This document shows, piece after piece, positions 48,801-57,644 of a DNA stretch of 57,644 bases. The notes under the pieces are model-generated. The model did no database searches. It was not told where the DNA came from and saw nothing but the letters and a program-made list of their open reading frames with translations. This DNA is from Tritrichomonas foetus (taxonomy: Eukaryota > Parabasalia > Tritrichomonadida > Tritrichomonadidae): positions 11,801 through 69,444 of the forward strand of contig MLAK01000737.1 of NCBI GenBank assembly GCA_001839685.1, read 5' to 3'. The position numbers were made by a program, and so were the translations under genes. Each line of letters starts with the position of its first letter. The stretch's first letter is position 1.

Positions 48801-50688
48801 TAATTCTGTGAGAAGAGCAAGATGGGATTCATTGCTAGGTTATCAAAAATGTGCACTTTTTGCAGTTTCTATATCCTCTTTAGTTGCAAATGGCGGACCA
48901 CTTCCATACATTGAAGTTGTTGTCCAAAGAAAATATCCATTTTTATATAGAGAAGCACCAAAAGAAGAAGGAGGAATAGCTAAAGTTAGAACACAAGATC
49001 AGCAAAGTCGATTTGAACAGGCACAAGAACAAAAAATGTCAGAAACCATTGAAAAACTACGAAATGAATGGCAAAAAGAACTTGATGAAGAAGGAACTGA
49101 TGCATCTAACTCAAGTGTCTTATTACGGAAATATTTAAAAGCGACAGATCAAAATGCTTTTCTTTCATCAATTGTTGGAGAAGAAAGAATAGAATTAAAT
49201 GCACAAATCGAAAGACATAATCGTCAACAAGAAGACTTCATGCGAACTAAAGCAGAAGAATACATTAGAGAAAATTCCTCTGAATTTACAACCTTATTTT
49301 CTTTATTAGTTACTGATCTTTGTCCAAAAAATCATTCTGATGCAGAAGTTTCATTTTGGAGAATGTCACCTGATATTTATGAAGAAATCAAAGAAGGGAT
49401 GGCTATTCGAATATTTGGCTTAGAATCATCGGAAACTCGAGGAGATAGACTCTCTTCACGTGGCCAATCGAGATTCGAAAAAGTTGAAGTTAAGCATGCT
49501 TCAACTATTTTCCGAAAACGAAGAATTCTAGAAAAAATCAGTGATATTTTATTCTTTTCACTCGAAATGCAACTTCCTGTTGGTACTGAATTTGATTTCA
49601 TTGGATTTTTCATAAAATCCCATAATAATGTAATATATTTGAGTGATGGAAGTCCAGTAATAGCAGCAATTGATATGAAGTCCAATGAATTAAAAGCTAA
49701 TGATTTTTCATCTTCAAATAATGAAAAATCATTGTATGGAATTTGTTATATAGAAAATGCAAGATTTCAAGCAATTGATACTCATACAGGTGTGGCACAT
49801 TTTGCTGCTTATGATACCACAATTATTTCTCGTTCAATAACGTCATCGAATAAATATGAATGGAAAGCTCTTCAAAAATTACGAGAATTGGTTTATCTGG
49901 ATCCACATCTTCAAAGAATTGAAGAACTTATTAATGGAAATCAAATTATCTATTCACAGCCCTATTCTATTTTTGGCCTAATATCCAACAAAGTTAAATC
50001 TCAATCAAACGCAAATGTGAATTCTAATGTAAATTTAAATATTTGTACTGTTTGTGATTTTGATACAATTGATTGTTTATATAATGAAAATGGAAAAGCC
50101 GTATTTTGTATTGGTGCACCATTCGTTTCATCTTCATGGAAATCACGTTTCATTGAAACTCGTGAAGAATTTGATCGTGGATTAAATATCATCATAAAAG
50201 TTTCTGACGGTTGCGGTTTTAAATACTTAAATATCACCCAACTTACAGTAAATTCATTTTTCAATGTAATTGGAATCTTGGCTACCCAAGAAGATATACG
50301 AAAAGTAACCAGATTTTATACGAAATACTTTCAATCAGGAACAGAAGAAATGAAAAATCAGAGAAATGCAATGAAAAATAGGTTTTCTCTAGATATTTCG
50401 AATGTTGAGGCAATGCTAAGAGCAACAATGTTTCACCTTGAACTTATTTATGACGAAGAAGACGCTCTACAAATGATGAGAACAAGAAGAGCTGATTTAA
50501 TTTTTCCTTTTGATGAAGATGAATGGTCAGAATTTCAACTTATGATGAAAAATATTTTAATTGGAAAAGAATTCCAATTTGAGCTTTTTGATGATGGAAA
50601 AATGAATAATGAATATGTTTCTATAGTATCAAGTATATCAACTGTACCTCTAGATAAGTATGTTCGGACTTTAATTTCTACTTTTTAG
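45844..50688 (+). CDS. BRCA2: BRCA2-like recombination mediator with ten BRC repeats; 5' end unresolved
   Basis: Frame open from about 45832 to TAG 50688 (1,614 residues counted from a TTG at 45844). Residues about 62-600 carry ten BRC-type repeats with the Rad51-binding core F-x-(F/L)-AS/SASGK followed by (I/V)S(E/D)xSxxKAxxLL, between about 46027 and 47590. A Pro/Ser-rich linker follows. The DNA-binding region starts near residue 815 with LKPIWLKNHYKWIVWKLKNLDLSYP (compare [20 protein letters not shown]). Next are OB1 (ELSDGWYSIPATID; RRARWDSLLGYQ), OB2 with a charged helical insertion like the tower domain, FWRMSPDIYEEIKEGMAIRIFGL, and OB3 (DFIGFFIKSHNNVIYLSDGSP). It should load Rad51 on single-stranded DNA in recombination. 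No ATG lies in frame before the first BRC repeat; an ATG frame at 45791-45895 overlaps it, so an intron or frameshift at the 5' end is likely. Confidence 0.92.
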   Translation: MEFHLSILHHFFQVSTLTSDCNKNDGSLNQKPNNNSNEFDKRQDLDQKSPNLKSNEISDHEFTGTFSTATGRNLTVSDESIKKAQNLLNNIDKDESTNFTLSDPSFQMNHQDRHQRPDYNIKEKNPIVDVNDDSFVGGFSFENKENPNFLNEHDFIVESISNHQNSFTFASGKSVPPISEKSIQKANDLLENKIINTEKLENVQKYPNENSRKTYPLISEDSLRNNYDQIKNSSNEKKIPKTSNLNFTFASGKPTPKISEKSLNDAKKLLFNDTLTPETNNKSDITKVQINFISNDFLSKNVNENMSTDTFTGSFTFASGKPGPKVSEETLRNAQKKYLDNQESVLMNTDNYSAGFLSASGKNIIVSKESLEKAKDGFGEFFIESNTDEINTNEFKGFSLASGKNVEVSEEMVKKAQQKYFENSDSTFTGGFSLASGKNVEVSEEALKRAENLLNDETISDNPAFMQGFYSASGKNISVSDESMRKAQNLLVNDQGDLNNGQNSSLSYGFSFASGKSAPISEESIKKAQNFLNFDNEVISNNTLIHNNNTFAGFSFSSGKNVPTISDESLRISQQIFENQSNNTLEFPNKPKTFFNEADEITQNSHYFSPVSSQDYENISNIRKSPQFLASPPQFPSPPQFDNSPNSLRMQWQSPSKNKFSPTAMALAKAAGISPIKQMTTQNSGNSTPSRSTYNNLTNIKNSIPMSVPYQNRQGLLKNEEPSPSAYTPNILRNVPAKQRKPFKPPKPFIAQENHTSNSDNLTKIQKIGIGPPKQEAKPFFEMKKVHTKERITLETHGRYHGPPSIHDTIFLPRDAETYRFEDGQGSADCFVALIEMGFDPLLLKPIWLKNHYKWIVWKLKNLDLSYPNMPQLLTYTNVLNELKYRAQTEILDAKRSCVRLIYERDGPPSAYMILVVSDILPDGCLELSDGWYSIPATIDTLLSECVKNEEIVIGMKLRICCAQLDGDDASGPLDEGRNTRMILRINSVRRARWDSLLGYQKCALFAVSISSLVANGGPLPYIEVVVQRKYPFLYREAPKEEGGIAKVRTQDQQSRFEQAQEQKMSETIEKLRNEWQKELDEEGTDASNSSVLLRKYLKATDQNAFLSSIVGEERIELNAQIERHNRQQEDFMRTKAEEYIRENSSEFTTLFSLLVTDLCPKNHSDAEVSFWRMSPDIYEEIKEGMAIRIFGLESSETRGDRLSSRGQSRFEKVEVKHASTIFRKRRILEKISDILFFSLEMQLPVGTEFDFIGFFIKSHNNVIYLSDGSPVIAAIDMKSNELKANDFSSSNNEKSLYGICYIENARFQAIDTHTGVAHFAAYDTTIISRSITSSNKYEWKALQKLRELVYLDPHLQRIEELINGNQIIYSQPYSIFGLISNKVKSQSNANVNSNVNLNICTVCDFDTIDCLYNENGKAVFCIGAPFVSSSWKSRFIETREEFDRGLNIIIKVSDGCGFKYLNITQLTVNSFFNVIGILATQEDIRKVTRFYTKYFQSGTEEMKNQRNAMKNRFSLDISNVEAMLRATMFHLELIYDEEDALQMMRTRRADLIFPFDEDEWSEFQLMMKNILIGKEFQFELFDDGKMNNEYVSIVSSISTVPLDKYVRTLISTF

Positions 50689-50889
50689 ACGCTTTTTAAT
50701 TAATTTTATTTGTAAATTAGATATATTAGAGTTAATAGATTGTTTCTATTTTGTTAGATTATAATCTTAACTATATTTATTATTTAACAATTTCGGGATA
50801 AATTCTAGTGAAATTTACTGATTTTTTAATTTATGAGTTTTTTAAAATCGATAATTTTTGTTGACAGAAATCTTTTAAAATAGAAATGG

Positions 50890-51670
50890 AAGATTAATAA
50901 ATGCAAGTGATTATGTATCAATTGTTGATACACCTAGTGCAACAATGAAAACATTTAAATCCAATAGTTTGGACGCTATTTAATTCAATAGAAACACAAT
51001 TTTGAACATTAGGTAAACTAATTTATCCAAGTGAATAGCATTACTGAATAATTTGAAATATATTGATTAAGGCACAATTTGCCATTGAATCAATTACAGA
51101 CGGGATTAAATACATTCTACCTAATTCTGTCAAAGATCATCAAAAAATTAACACGGTTTTATTAAATGGAATTACTTCAATTTGTAATTTTTATAATTCG
51201 GCAATTTTAACAATGTTCAAACATAGCTCAAGTTCCAATCTACTGAATCAAGAAATTGGAGATAATTATTTCATAATAGGTGATATTGTATTCGTGAATT
51301 GCTATCATCTATGTGTTCAAGCAGATTCAATAATAAGCATTGGATCTTCAGCACATCAGAAATGTAAATCATTGTATCATTGAAATCGTTAAACTCGATT
51401 TCGAACTCATCATTTGCAGGTGAAATATCTTTAACCAATAATTCATTAGAGTTAGTTAAAATGATTTCAGAATCATCTTTCCAAAATTGTACAGGATTAA
51501 CAATGGCATCTTTACCTTTAATGAAGCTCATGATTGGTGATAATCAATTTAATGATTGTTCTAATATATTTATTGCTGATTACTCTTGGTTTATAATGAA
51601 ATCTGAAACATCAAAAAATGTTGTCATTGAAATTGGGCTACAAAAAAGTAACCATTTTTCTTTTAGATAA
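50890..51670 (+). pseudogene. Decayed leucine-rich-repeat (BspA-like) gene
   Basis: Pieces of LRR_5-type repeats in different frames. From about 51063 to 51383 the frame holds GDIVFVNCYHLCVQADSIISIGSSAHQKCKSL, the pattern IGSSAFxxCxSL of BspA-like surface repeats. After a stop it continues in another frame from about 51370 to 51670 with SNSSFAGEISL, SESSFQNCTGL and DNQFNDCSNI. An earlier piece near 50900-50990 reads TMKTFKSNSLDAI and then stops. No ATG precedes the first piece. BspA-like LRR proteins are a very large trichomonad family, and dead copies are common. This one has at least one frameshift and two stops. Confidence 0.6.
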
Positions 51671-52140
51671 TACATTTTACATCACTTGTCCAGATAATAT
51701 GAAGAGGAAAAGAGATCAACAATGATCTTTTTGCCTGAGGAATTTGTATGAGAACTAGTGAGATAATCTATGATATTATACTTAAGTTATATAACTTCTT
51801 GCATACTTAGGAGATGGTTTCTTAACTTTAGAAAGATGTCTAAATTATTCGGATTTTTCTCAAACCCTGGGAATAATTTTTTCAAACCATGGGCATACAT
51901 GTTATCCATAAAATAAACATGTACTTTTAATAACCATTTAATTAATTAGATTCTCAACTTGAAGTTTCAAACAACATTTTGAAACTTTATTTTCAATGAG
52001 TTTCAACTTTTTCTGTGTTTATATGGCCATATAATCGAGATAAGACCATATAAGTACGCAAAAAGTTAATGCATAATAACGTTAGGTATTGAATTTCGGC
52101 CAAATAGTAATTTAAAAATATTCTTCTGGAATACAAAAAA
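51671..52140. other. Intergenic, no gene seen
   Basis: 470 bases. Two phrases, TCAAACCCTGGGAATAA and TCAAACCATGGGCATAC, lie about 30 bases apart near 51860-51900 and may be a small direct repeat. No gene, and no clear initiator element before the next ATG. Confidence 0.4.
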
Positions 52141-55100
52141 ATGGCTTTTGATCTCTCCAGTAGCCATAATCCTCTTCTTTCCACAATAGTTCGCTTCCTT
52201 CATTCGAATGATTTTTCAATGGATAAAATTCAGCACATGATTGACGAGTCAACAACCGAACAATTGGTAACATCTTTCGCATTCCTCAGTTTTTGGCTTA
52301 CTTCGAACATTAACTCCACGAAAACTCCAGCGCAATTTTCCACTCAACAATCTGCACTACACCTCATTTCGTATATTGTTCAAAAAGTTCCACCAGTCAA
52401 TTTGCTAACTGGAATTTCCGATCTCAAATGGGGAATGACAAACTTAAACTGGATTTTGAATGATTTATATCAGCCAGTTTTATATCGTTTAAGAAAAATC
52501 AAGCAATTTTTTCTCCATTATTATACAGAAAATCATATTTTTGGAATTAAGCCAATTTTTGACGATTCGCACGAGGGGTCGATTATGAAGCTTTCTTCAC
52601 ATTTAATGGAACTTGAAACCGATTCAGCCTATCAATCTGCTTATCGGTTACATTTCAAACGATTGATTCTTTCACATTCGCCCCTTTCTGAGTTTCAGTC
52701 GTTAATGAAGCACAGGTATTCAAAAATTATATTGACTGAAGCAATTCTTGAAATTATCAACGATTTAAACTCAACTCGTGAAGCAACTCATGATCAATTA
52801 TTATTTGGATTTTCGAAATTGTTTTTATATATTGAAGAATTTACACGTCGTAAAGAAATTGATGGCCAAATCATATGTGAACATTTACAATCTAGGCCAT
52901 TTTTATCTCCATTTTGTTTATTGGCTTTAGTGAATCACATTCCACAAAATATTTATTTATTCAACCTTTTAATTCCTTATCAACTAACGCGTGAATCACC
53001 ATCCAGTCAGGAAGCAGCTGAAATCATTTGTAATCATTTTCCAATGGCAGATTTATGTGATGATAATGAACTCTCTGAAGTCGTCAAAGCCATGCCACAA
53101 ATTTTAGTGAATTATTTCCTTTCTCCTTCAATGCCGACTGAAGATTTCGGGAATTGTGACGATGATCAGAAATTTATTGTGAATTTGCATATTTTTGGTG
53201 CATCAATTTATGAAAAAATGAAAGGGATTATGGAAATTGCTCAAAAACGATTAATTCGACCAGTTTGTATCGCTGCTTCAAATAGCCAAATCCTTACAAT
53301 TGTAGCAGGATCTGTTCTAAAGACAATAGTTGCAGGTTATCAACAAAAAATGTTTGAACCAATGATTATGAAATTTTTTCAAGCTTTAATTTCAATGCTT
53401 CTGCCGACTCATTTTGGTCAAATTATTCCAAAATTCTTGGATATGAATGTTCCTGATCGTTTACAAAGTGAGCTTCTTCTACGTTCATTAATTAAATATG
53501 CGAGTCATTTAATAACGAATAAATATGCAATGAAAGATTTAATTCCTTATTGCTTGAAAGCAACTTCTCAAGAAGATGATTTATTAACAATTAGTCGAAT
53601 TGTTATTTCGAAAACATTAATGGTTACTGATTTTCGTATACCTAATGAACTTAAAACTGCATTGAATGAATGTAATGATCCTTTTATTCTCCTTGATTTC
53701 ATTGAAGCCTCTGATCGAGTTGGGAATGTGAGAAACTGCGAAGAACAAAAACGACTCGAAGAATTTAGAAATAAATTGATAGCAAAATTACCCTTTGTTA
53801 CTGATTCTACTTCACCGATTTTAATTTCTCGTATAAATGAGCGATTCACAAGCTCAATCACACCAGCAAATCATGGAATAAGTAGCCTTGGAAACATGGG
53901 AAACATGAATTCATTAAACAGTTTAAATAGTGGTATAGGTGGTTTAAATGGATTGAATGGAATTCCTGGACATTTACCAAATAGTAGCTCAAATAGTAAT
54001 CTCAGTGGTTTGAATTCTGGAAACAATCAAAGTAGTGGAAGTCAAAGTGGCTATTCCACATTAGTTGAGCATATAATAACAGCTTATAAAAGAATGTTTG
54101 AGAATGAATTCTTTGAAGCACCACCTCTTCTTGTTGTTCGACTTCTTGCAATTTCAACAAGAATGAATGAATTACAATTTGCTGAAAAAGTTACACGATT
54201 AACTATTGATTTACTAAATAATACAATGGATGTTGGTTCACCTAAAGAACAATTCACAGTCACTATTAAAATGTCTGCTTTGCCTGTTGCACAATGTTTG
54301 CTTGGTAGATTAGTTTTGCTAAAATATTATCAACTAGCTGAAAGCTTGCTTACAACCATTAGTCCAATGCTAATTGAAGAGAAAACAACACTTCATTGGA
54401 TTCAGAAATTCATTGTAAGATATTATCGAAGTATAACTAATCCATTAAAGCAAATATTCTTAAATATTGTAACTCAACTTCCACGAAGTGATAAATTCTA
54501 TCGTCGAACAATTGACGAAATGTTAAGTTTGTTAATGCAAGCTGATTTAGAATTATTAATATCTTCTGAAACTATGAGTTGTGAATATTCTTCTTGTTAT
54601 GAGCATTGCTTGCATTTTGCTGTTTGTGGAATTTTATTAAGTGATTTAACACCAAAAGACATTGTCGAACAACTTCTTCATCCAGTGTACAACATTGATA
54701 AAGTTATTCTTAAACGTGATCAATGTTGTACAATAGCAGCACATATTGCAGCAATGTTACCTAGTACAATTGCCTTTTTATACTTTCTGAATTTATTTTC
54801 AAGACCATTACCTGAATATGCAACCGAATCTGCGCGTATTTTCATAGTTTTGTCAAAAATCGAAGTTTTCACTCAAATTTGTAACAATTGTGAAAAGTTT
54901 ATTGGCAAAAATTCAGATAAGCTTTCGCAATATATGAAAGCAGTTTTACCAAGTTTTGCCAGATTACAATCAAATGAAGATGTTGCAACAAACATGCTTT
55001 GTGGATTCTTGAAGAGCTTAACTAATGATTCACCAAAATACCAACAAGATGAAGTCATAGATGCCGTTGTTCTTGTTTATCTTTCTTTGAATTTGCAGCA

Positions 55101-55188
55101 AAAAAGGAAAACAATCATTCAAGCACCGCATAATGAACTAAACTTCCCACAAGAGCTCAAAGAAATAATTGCGTCTAGTTTAGTTTAA
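52141..55188 (+). CDS. Large helical (HEAT/ARM-like) protein, unidentified
   Basis: 1,015 residues, almost entirely amphipathic helices with an N/G/S-rich disordered linker at about residues 580-640 (LGNMGNMNSLNSLNSG onward) separating two helical blocks. No signal peptide, membrane helix or catalytic motif. Conserved-looking phrases include LTGISDLKWGMTNLNWILND near residue 90 and LHWIQKFIVRYYRS near 760. Size and layout fit a scaffold subunit of a nuclear complex (Mediator or Integrator type) or a helical transport adaptor, but I do not recognise the family and make no assignment. ATG 52141 directly follows a run of A and is the first in frame. Confidence 0.85.
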   Translation: MAFDLSSSHNPLLSTIVRFLHSNDFSMDKIQHMIDESTTEQLVTSFAFLSFWLTSNINSTKTPAQFSTQQSALHLISYIVQKVPPVNLLTGISDLKWGMTNLNWILNDLYQPVLYRLRKIKQFFLHYYTENHIFGIKPIFDDSHEGSIMKLSSHLMELETDSAYQSAYRLHFKRLILSHSPLSEFQSLMKHRYSKIILTEAILEIINDLNSTREATHDQLLFGFSKLFLYIEEFTRRKEIDGQIICEHLQSRPFLSPFCLLALVNHIPQNIYLFNLLIPYQLTRESPSSQEAAEIICNHFPMADLCDDNELSEVVKAMPQILVNYFLSPSMPTEDFGNCDDDQKFIVNLHIFGASIYEKMKGIMEIAQKRLIRPVCIAASNSQILTIVAGSVLKTIVAGYQQKMFEPMIMKFFQALISMLLPTHFGQIIPKFLDMNVPDRLQSELLLRSLIKYASHLITNKYAMKDLIPYCLKATSQEDDLLTISRIVISKTLMVTDFRIPNELKTALNECNDPFILLDFIEASDRVGNVRNCEEQKRLEEFRNKLIAKLPFVTDSTSPILISRINERFTSSITPANHGISSLGNMGNMNSLNSLNSGIGGLNGLNGIPGHLPNSSSNSNLSGLNSGNNQSSGSQSGYSTLVEHIITAYKRMFENEFFEAPPLLVVRLLAISTRMNELQFAEKVTRLTIDLLNNTMDVGSPKEQFTVTIKMSALPVAQCLLGRLVLLKYYQLAESLLTTISPMLIEEKTTLHWIQKFIVRYYRSITNPLKQIFLNIVTQLPRSDKFYRRTIDEMLSLLMQADLELLISSETMSCEYSSCYEHCLHFAVCGILLSDLTPKDIVEQLLHPVYNIDKVILKRDQCCTIAAHIAAMLPSTIAFLYFLNLFSRPLPEYATESARIFIVLSKIEVFTQICNNCEKFIGKNSDKLSQYMKAVLPSFARLQSNEDVATNMLCGFLKSLTNDSPKYQQDEVIDAVVLVYLSLNLQQKRKTIIQAPHNELNFPQELKEIIASSLV

Positions 55189-55445
55189 CAATTTTTTTGT
55201 TTTTTAATAAATGTTTATATTATAGGGATATGTTAATAATTATTTATCTTTATTACATATACATATAAAATTTTAAATAAAAAAGAAAGATTCATGAACA
55301 TACTTAAACGAATGAAAATCAACAATTTCTTCCAAATGATTGAAATCATTCTTTAGAAATCAACGAAATCTCGAAAAATAGACAAAGCATTATTCAAAAA
55401 CTCATAAAAATCTTTTCATTGACAGTATTTATTTAATTTCGTTTG

Positions 55446-56378
55446 TTATTTATCCTTTACGCTTAATGCAGCACCGATTGCGCCAAAGAAGTGGTAGTTT
55501 TCTGGGATGACAAGAGTGATTTCAGGATGGAAAAGGTTTACAGATCTCATCAAATTGTGTGCAATGATTCCGTTCATGTCAAGGAAACCTCCAACAAAAA
55601 CAACAGTTTTGACATTTTGAGAAGCAGCAATAGTTGCAACATGTGCACCAATTGAAAAACTCACAGTAGCCAAAATAGAAGCAGCTATGTCTTTGTCAGC
55701 TGGTCTTTCTTCCATCCATGCTGCTTTTGCCATAGATGATGCGATGACATCAGCTTTTAATGTTGTTCCATAATCTGCGCCAAAAACATCAGAAATCAAA
55801 AGATCCAATTTAGATTGGTCACCTTCGCTTGCAAGTTTGCAAAGAAGCTCAAAGTCGGTGATGTTTAGAATGAGTCTTGACAAGGCCAGCAAAGTGCCAC
55901 CACCAATTGCAGAACCGCCAACATGCCTCATTTTTTCTCCCGGCTTAATGACGGTGAACGATACGCCTGTTCCCATTGATGCGATGACGTATTCGCCATC
56001 TTTTTCAATTTGCCCAGTGCCTCCAAATATTCGCACTTTTGATCGATCCTTCAGAAGAGTTTCGACCGCCAACGCATTTGAGAGCATCTCGTCTCCACTT
56101 TGGGGTTGGATTGGAAGAGATTTGAAGAATTCTGAATATAAGCAAGATCCAGCCCCGACTGCTCCGAATTTTTTGATGCCATTTGGTGCGAACTTTTTCA
56201 GTAATTTGACGTCGGTTGGCTGGCCTTCATCGTTTTGGCCATATGTTTCCATGCTTTTGAAATATGGTTCGATAAGTTCGAATTTGGTTCTGAAGTGTTC
56301 GAATTTCATCGTTCCGTCCTCTTCAATAAGCGCGACTTTGGTAAGTGAGCTTCCGAGATCAACTCCGAGTAATGCCAT
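55446..56378 (-). CDS. Pantothenate kinase (type II / eukaryotic PanK fold)
   Basis: 310 residues with the ASKHA fold. The phosphate-1 motif is GVDLGSSLTKVALIEEDG (residues 5-22, with Asp7), followed by GAVGAGSCLYSEFF, then YVIASMGTGVSFTVIKPG and RHVGGSAIGGGTLLALSRLI, the PanK nucleotide and pantothenate-site loops, and finally VKTVVFVGGFLDMN and YHFFGAIGAAL near the end. These match eukaryotic PANK1-4 and bacterial CoaW. It makes 4'-phosphopantothenate, the first and usually limiting step of coenzyme A synthesis, in the cytosol. The length is near the bare catalytic core; there is no N-terminal extension and no PANK4-type phosphatase domain. TCATTTTATTAA lies 26 bases upstream. The stop reads TAAA. 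Confidence 0.9.
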   Translation of the reverse strand: MALLGVDLGSSLTKVALIEEDGTMKFEHFRTKFELIEPYFKSMETYGQNDEGQPTDVKLLKKFAPNGIKKFGAVGAGSCLYSEFFKSLPIQPQSGDEMLSNALAVETLLKDRSKVRIFGGTGQIEKDGEYVIASMGTGVSFTVIKPGEKMRHVGGSAIGGGTLLALSRLILNITDFELLCKLASEGDQSKLDLLISDVFGADYGTTLKADVIASSMAKAAWMEERPADKDIAASILATVSFSIGAHVATIAASQNVKTVVFVGGFLDMNGIIAHNLMRSVNLFHPEITLVIPENYHFFGAIGAALSVKDK

Positions 56379-57117
56379 TGTTTAGAGATTCTTTTTAATA
56401 AAATGATCCCATTTCATTATTTTCAATCCTTTCAAAAAGTATAAATTTGAATATGTTCGGCCAGAGACCGTTTGGATCCGTATAACTTTTTCTAACTATT
56501 GAATCTCAGATAAATTAATTGAAATTTTGTTGAATGTATTTGAAATACAGATCTTTATTTGAATGAAATTCTATAAACAGAAAATCTTTTCGAAAATAAA
56601 ATCTGTTTTTTTCATTGTTGGAGTAATTTAAAGGAGCATTAATGATAGAAGATCGATACTATGATATTTGACAAATATTAATATCATAGTTTTATACTTT
56701 TATTGTGTTTTAAGGAAGGTAAAACACTTTCACAAAGATGTAAACATCATTTTTTTTGAATAGTAGGATAGGATCAATTTGAGACAAATTCAATGTAAAT
56801 TCATTTTTGTGAAACGAAAAGTGATATCACGACAAAATCAGCCGAAATTTATCATCGATTATTAGTGGCTATCATCTGTGAATATGATGACCATATGTAG
56901 GCAAGGTTGACATTGATAATTCGATTGCGTTTGGTAGAAAAAGAATGAGCTTTTAGAATGCGAATCGTTTTGAAGTGGATTGACTAAGAAATTAATCAAA
57001 ATTCTGACAATTAAGAATATATGTAACTTTTTGGTAAACGAATAAAGCCTCTATTTGGGAAAATCAAAAAATGATAAATATGATTTCATTTTTCCCTAAA
57101 CCAAATTTCTGAACATA
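56379..57117. other. Intergenic upstream of pantothenate kinase
   Basis: About 740 AT-rich bases. Apart from the initiator-like element at its left end nothing is recognised: no RNA gene, repeat or ORF. Confidence 0.4.
56402..56406 (-). promoter_or_regulatory. Initiator-like TCATT upstream of pantothenate kinase
   Basis: On the minus strand TCATTTTATTAAAAAG, with A at 56404 lying 26 bases before the ATG. It resembles the TCATTTATTAACG before the RhoGEF-kelch gene. Motif and position only. Confidence 0.4.
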
Positions 57118-57429
57118 TTATATCTTTTTATTCATATATTCATTGAGGAAATTCAACAATTCACCTTTTAAGGGAGGTCTTTCAAGCAAAGGAATTATTT
57201 TGAATGTGTTATCAAAAAATATTTTGAGTGGTTTATTTGGTGTCAGATACGTGTAATATATTGCCCCCATTTCATAACCCGACACCAATTTAAGTAACAA
57301 ATTCAAATAACACTTGTTCAAATATATCCAGTTTATATTCAACGCATATTCGAGTTTTAATGAAAATAGAGGTGCCAGGACTAAATAACGTATTTTTTTG
57401 ATAAATTTTGAGGGCTCATATTTCCTCAT
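57118..57429 (-). CDS. Hypothetical ORF, 103 residues
   Basis: ATG to stop, Leu/Lys/Tyr/Asn-rich, beginning MRKYEPSKFIKKI and ending FLNEYMNKKI. Composition is biased by AT content, but the segment PPLKGELLNFLNEYM is protein-like. No family, membrane topology or signal peptide is clear. It may be a fragment of a decayed gene near the window edge. Confidence 0.25.
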   Translation of the reverse strand: MRKYEPSKFIKKIRYLVLAPLFSLKLEYALNINWIYLNKCYLNLLLKLVSGYEMGAIYYTYLTPNKPLKIFFDNTFKIIPLLERPPLKGELLNFLNEYMNKKI

Positions 57430-57644
57430 GTATACAACATAACAACGATTTGGTTTTACCTATAGAGTTCATAGATACTATACTATTAGATCATACTATT
57501 TAGAACTATATATTTCATGTAGATAGCAAGATAAAAAATCATCCTAAGAAACAACTATTTCGTCAATAACTCTATATCTATTTGACTAAAACTATTAATT
57601 TATATATTAATATATGAACACACAATAACCAAATGTGTAGAATT

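Overview
The window is nuclear DNA from an AT-rich, gene-dense, almost intron-free eukaryotic protist. The gene repertoire points to a parabasalid, most like a trichomonad such as Tritrichomonas: CAMK-like and NEK kinases, a RhoGEF-kelch protein, a small bromodomain protein, a BRCA2 with many BRC repeats, and a decayed leucine-rich (BspA-type) gene. Several genes also have an initiator-like TCA element a few bases before the ATG. Genus is an inference from this mix. No bacterial, plasmid, phage, CRISPR, rRNA or tRNA signal was seen. Several apparent N-termini are read from TTG or GTG, so starts below were moved to the first sensible ATG where one exists.

Left third (1-14 kb): the tail of an acidic protein, a four-EF-hand calmodulin-like protein (-), a CAMK-like kinase (-), a NEK kinase (-) divergent from the Golgi tether COG4 (+), an importin-5-like karyopherin (+), a small PSI-type membrane protein (-) and an SLC35F6-like transporter (+).

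Middle (14-37 kb): an 11.3 kb gene for a 3,775-residue repeat-rich coiled-coil protein with ten LWxxF repeats, five CxKH-type motifs and several recent internal duplications. Then come a GPR107-type seven-pass protein whose frame is broken once, a RhoGEF-PH-kelch protein with a long KD-rich array, and a kinase with a one-base frameshift in a T6 run and a cysteine-rich tail. After the kinase lie a 54-base poly(A) run and a fragment of a second copy of that kinase with its own version of the cysteine tail.

Right third (37-57.6 kb): a bromodomain protein (+), three leftward genes (a RalGAP-alpha/tuberin-type GAP, a charged coiled-coil protein, an HP1-like chromodomain protein), then divergently a BRCA2-like protein with ten BRC repeats and the helical/OB-fold DNA-binding region. 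Then follow an LRR pseudogene, a large unidentified helical protein, a pantothenate kinase (-) and a small orphan ORF.

The genes do not form an operon or pathway. They cover signalling, Golgi traffic, nuclear import, chromatin and DNA repair. The best leads are the giant repeat protein, the three frame discontinuities (GPR107-like, kinase, BRCA2 5' end) and the duplicated kinase tail.
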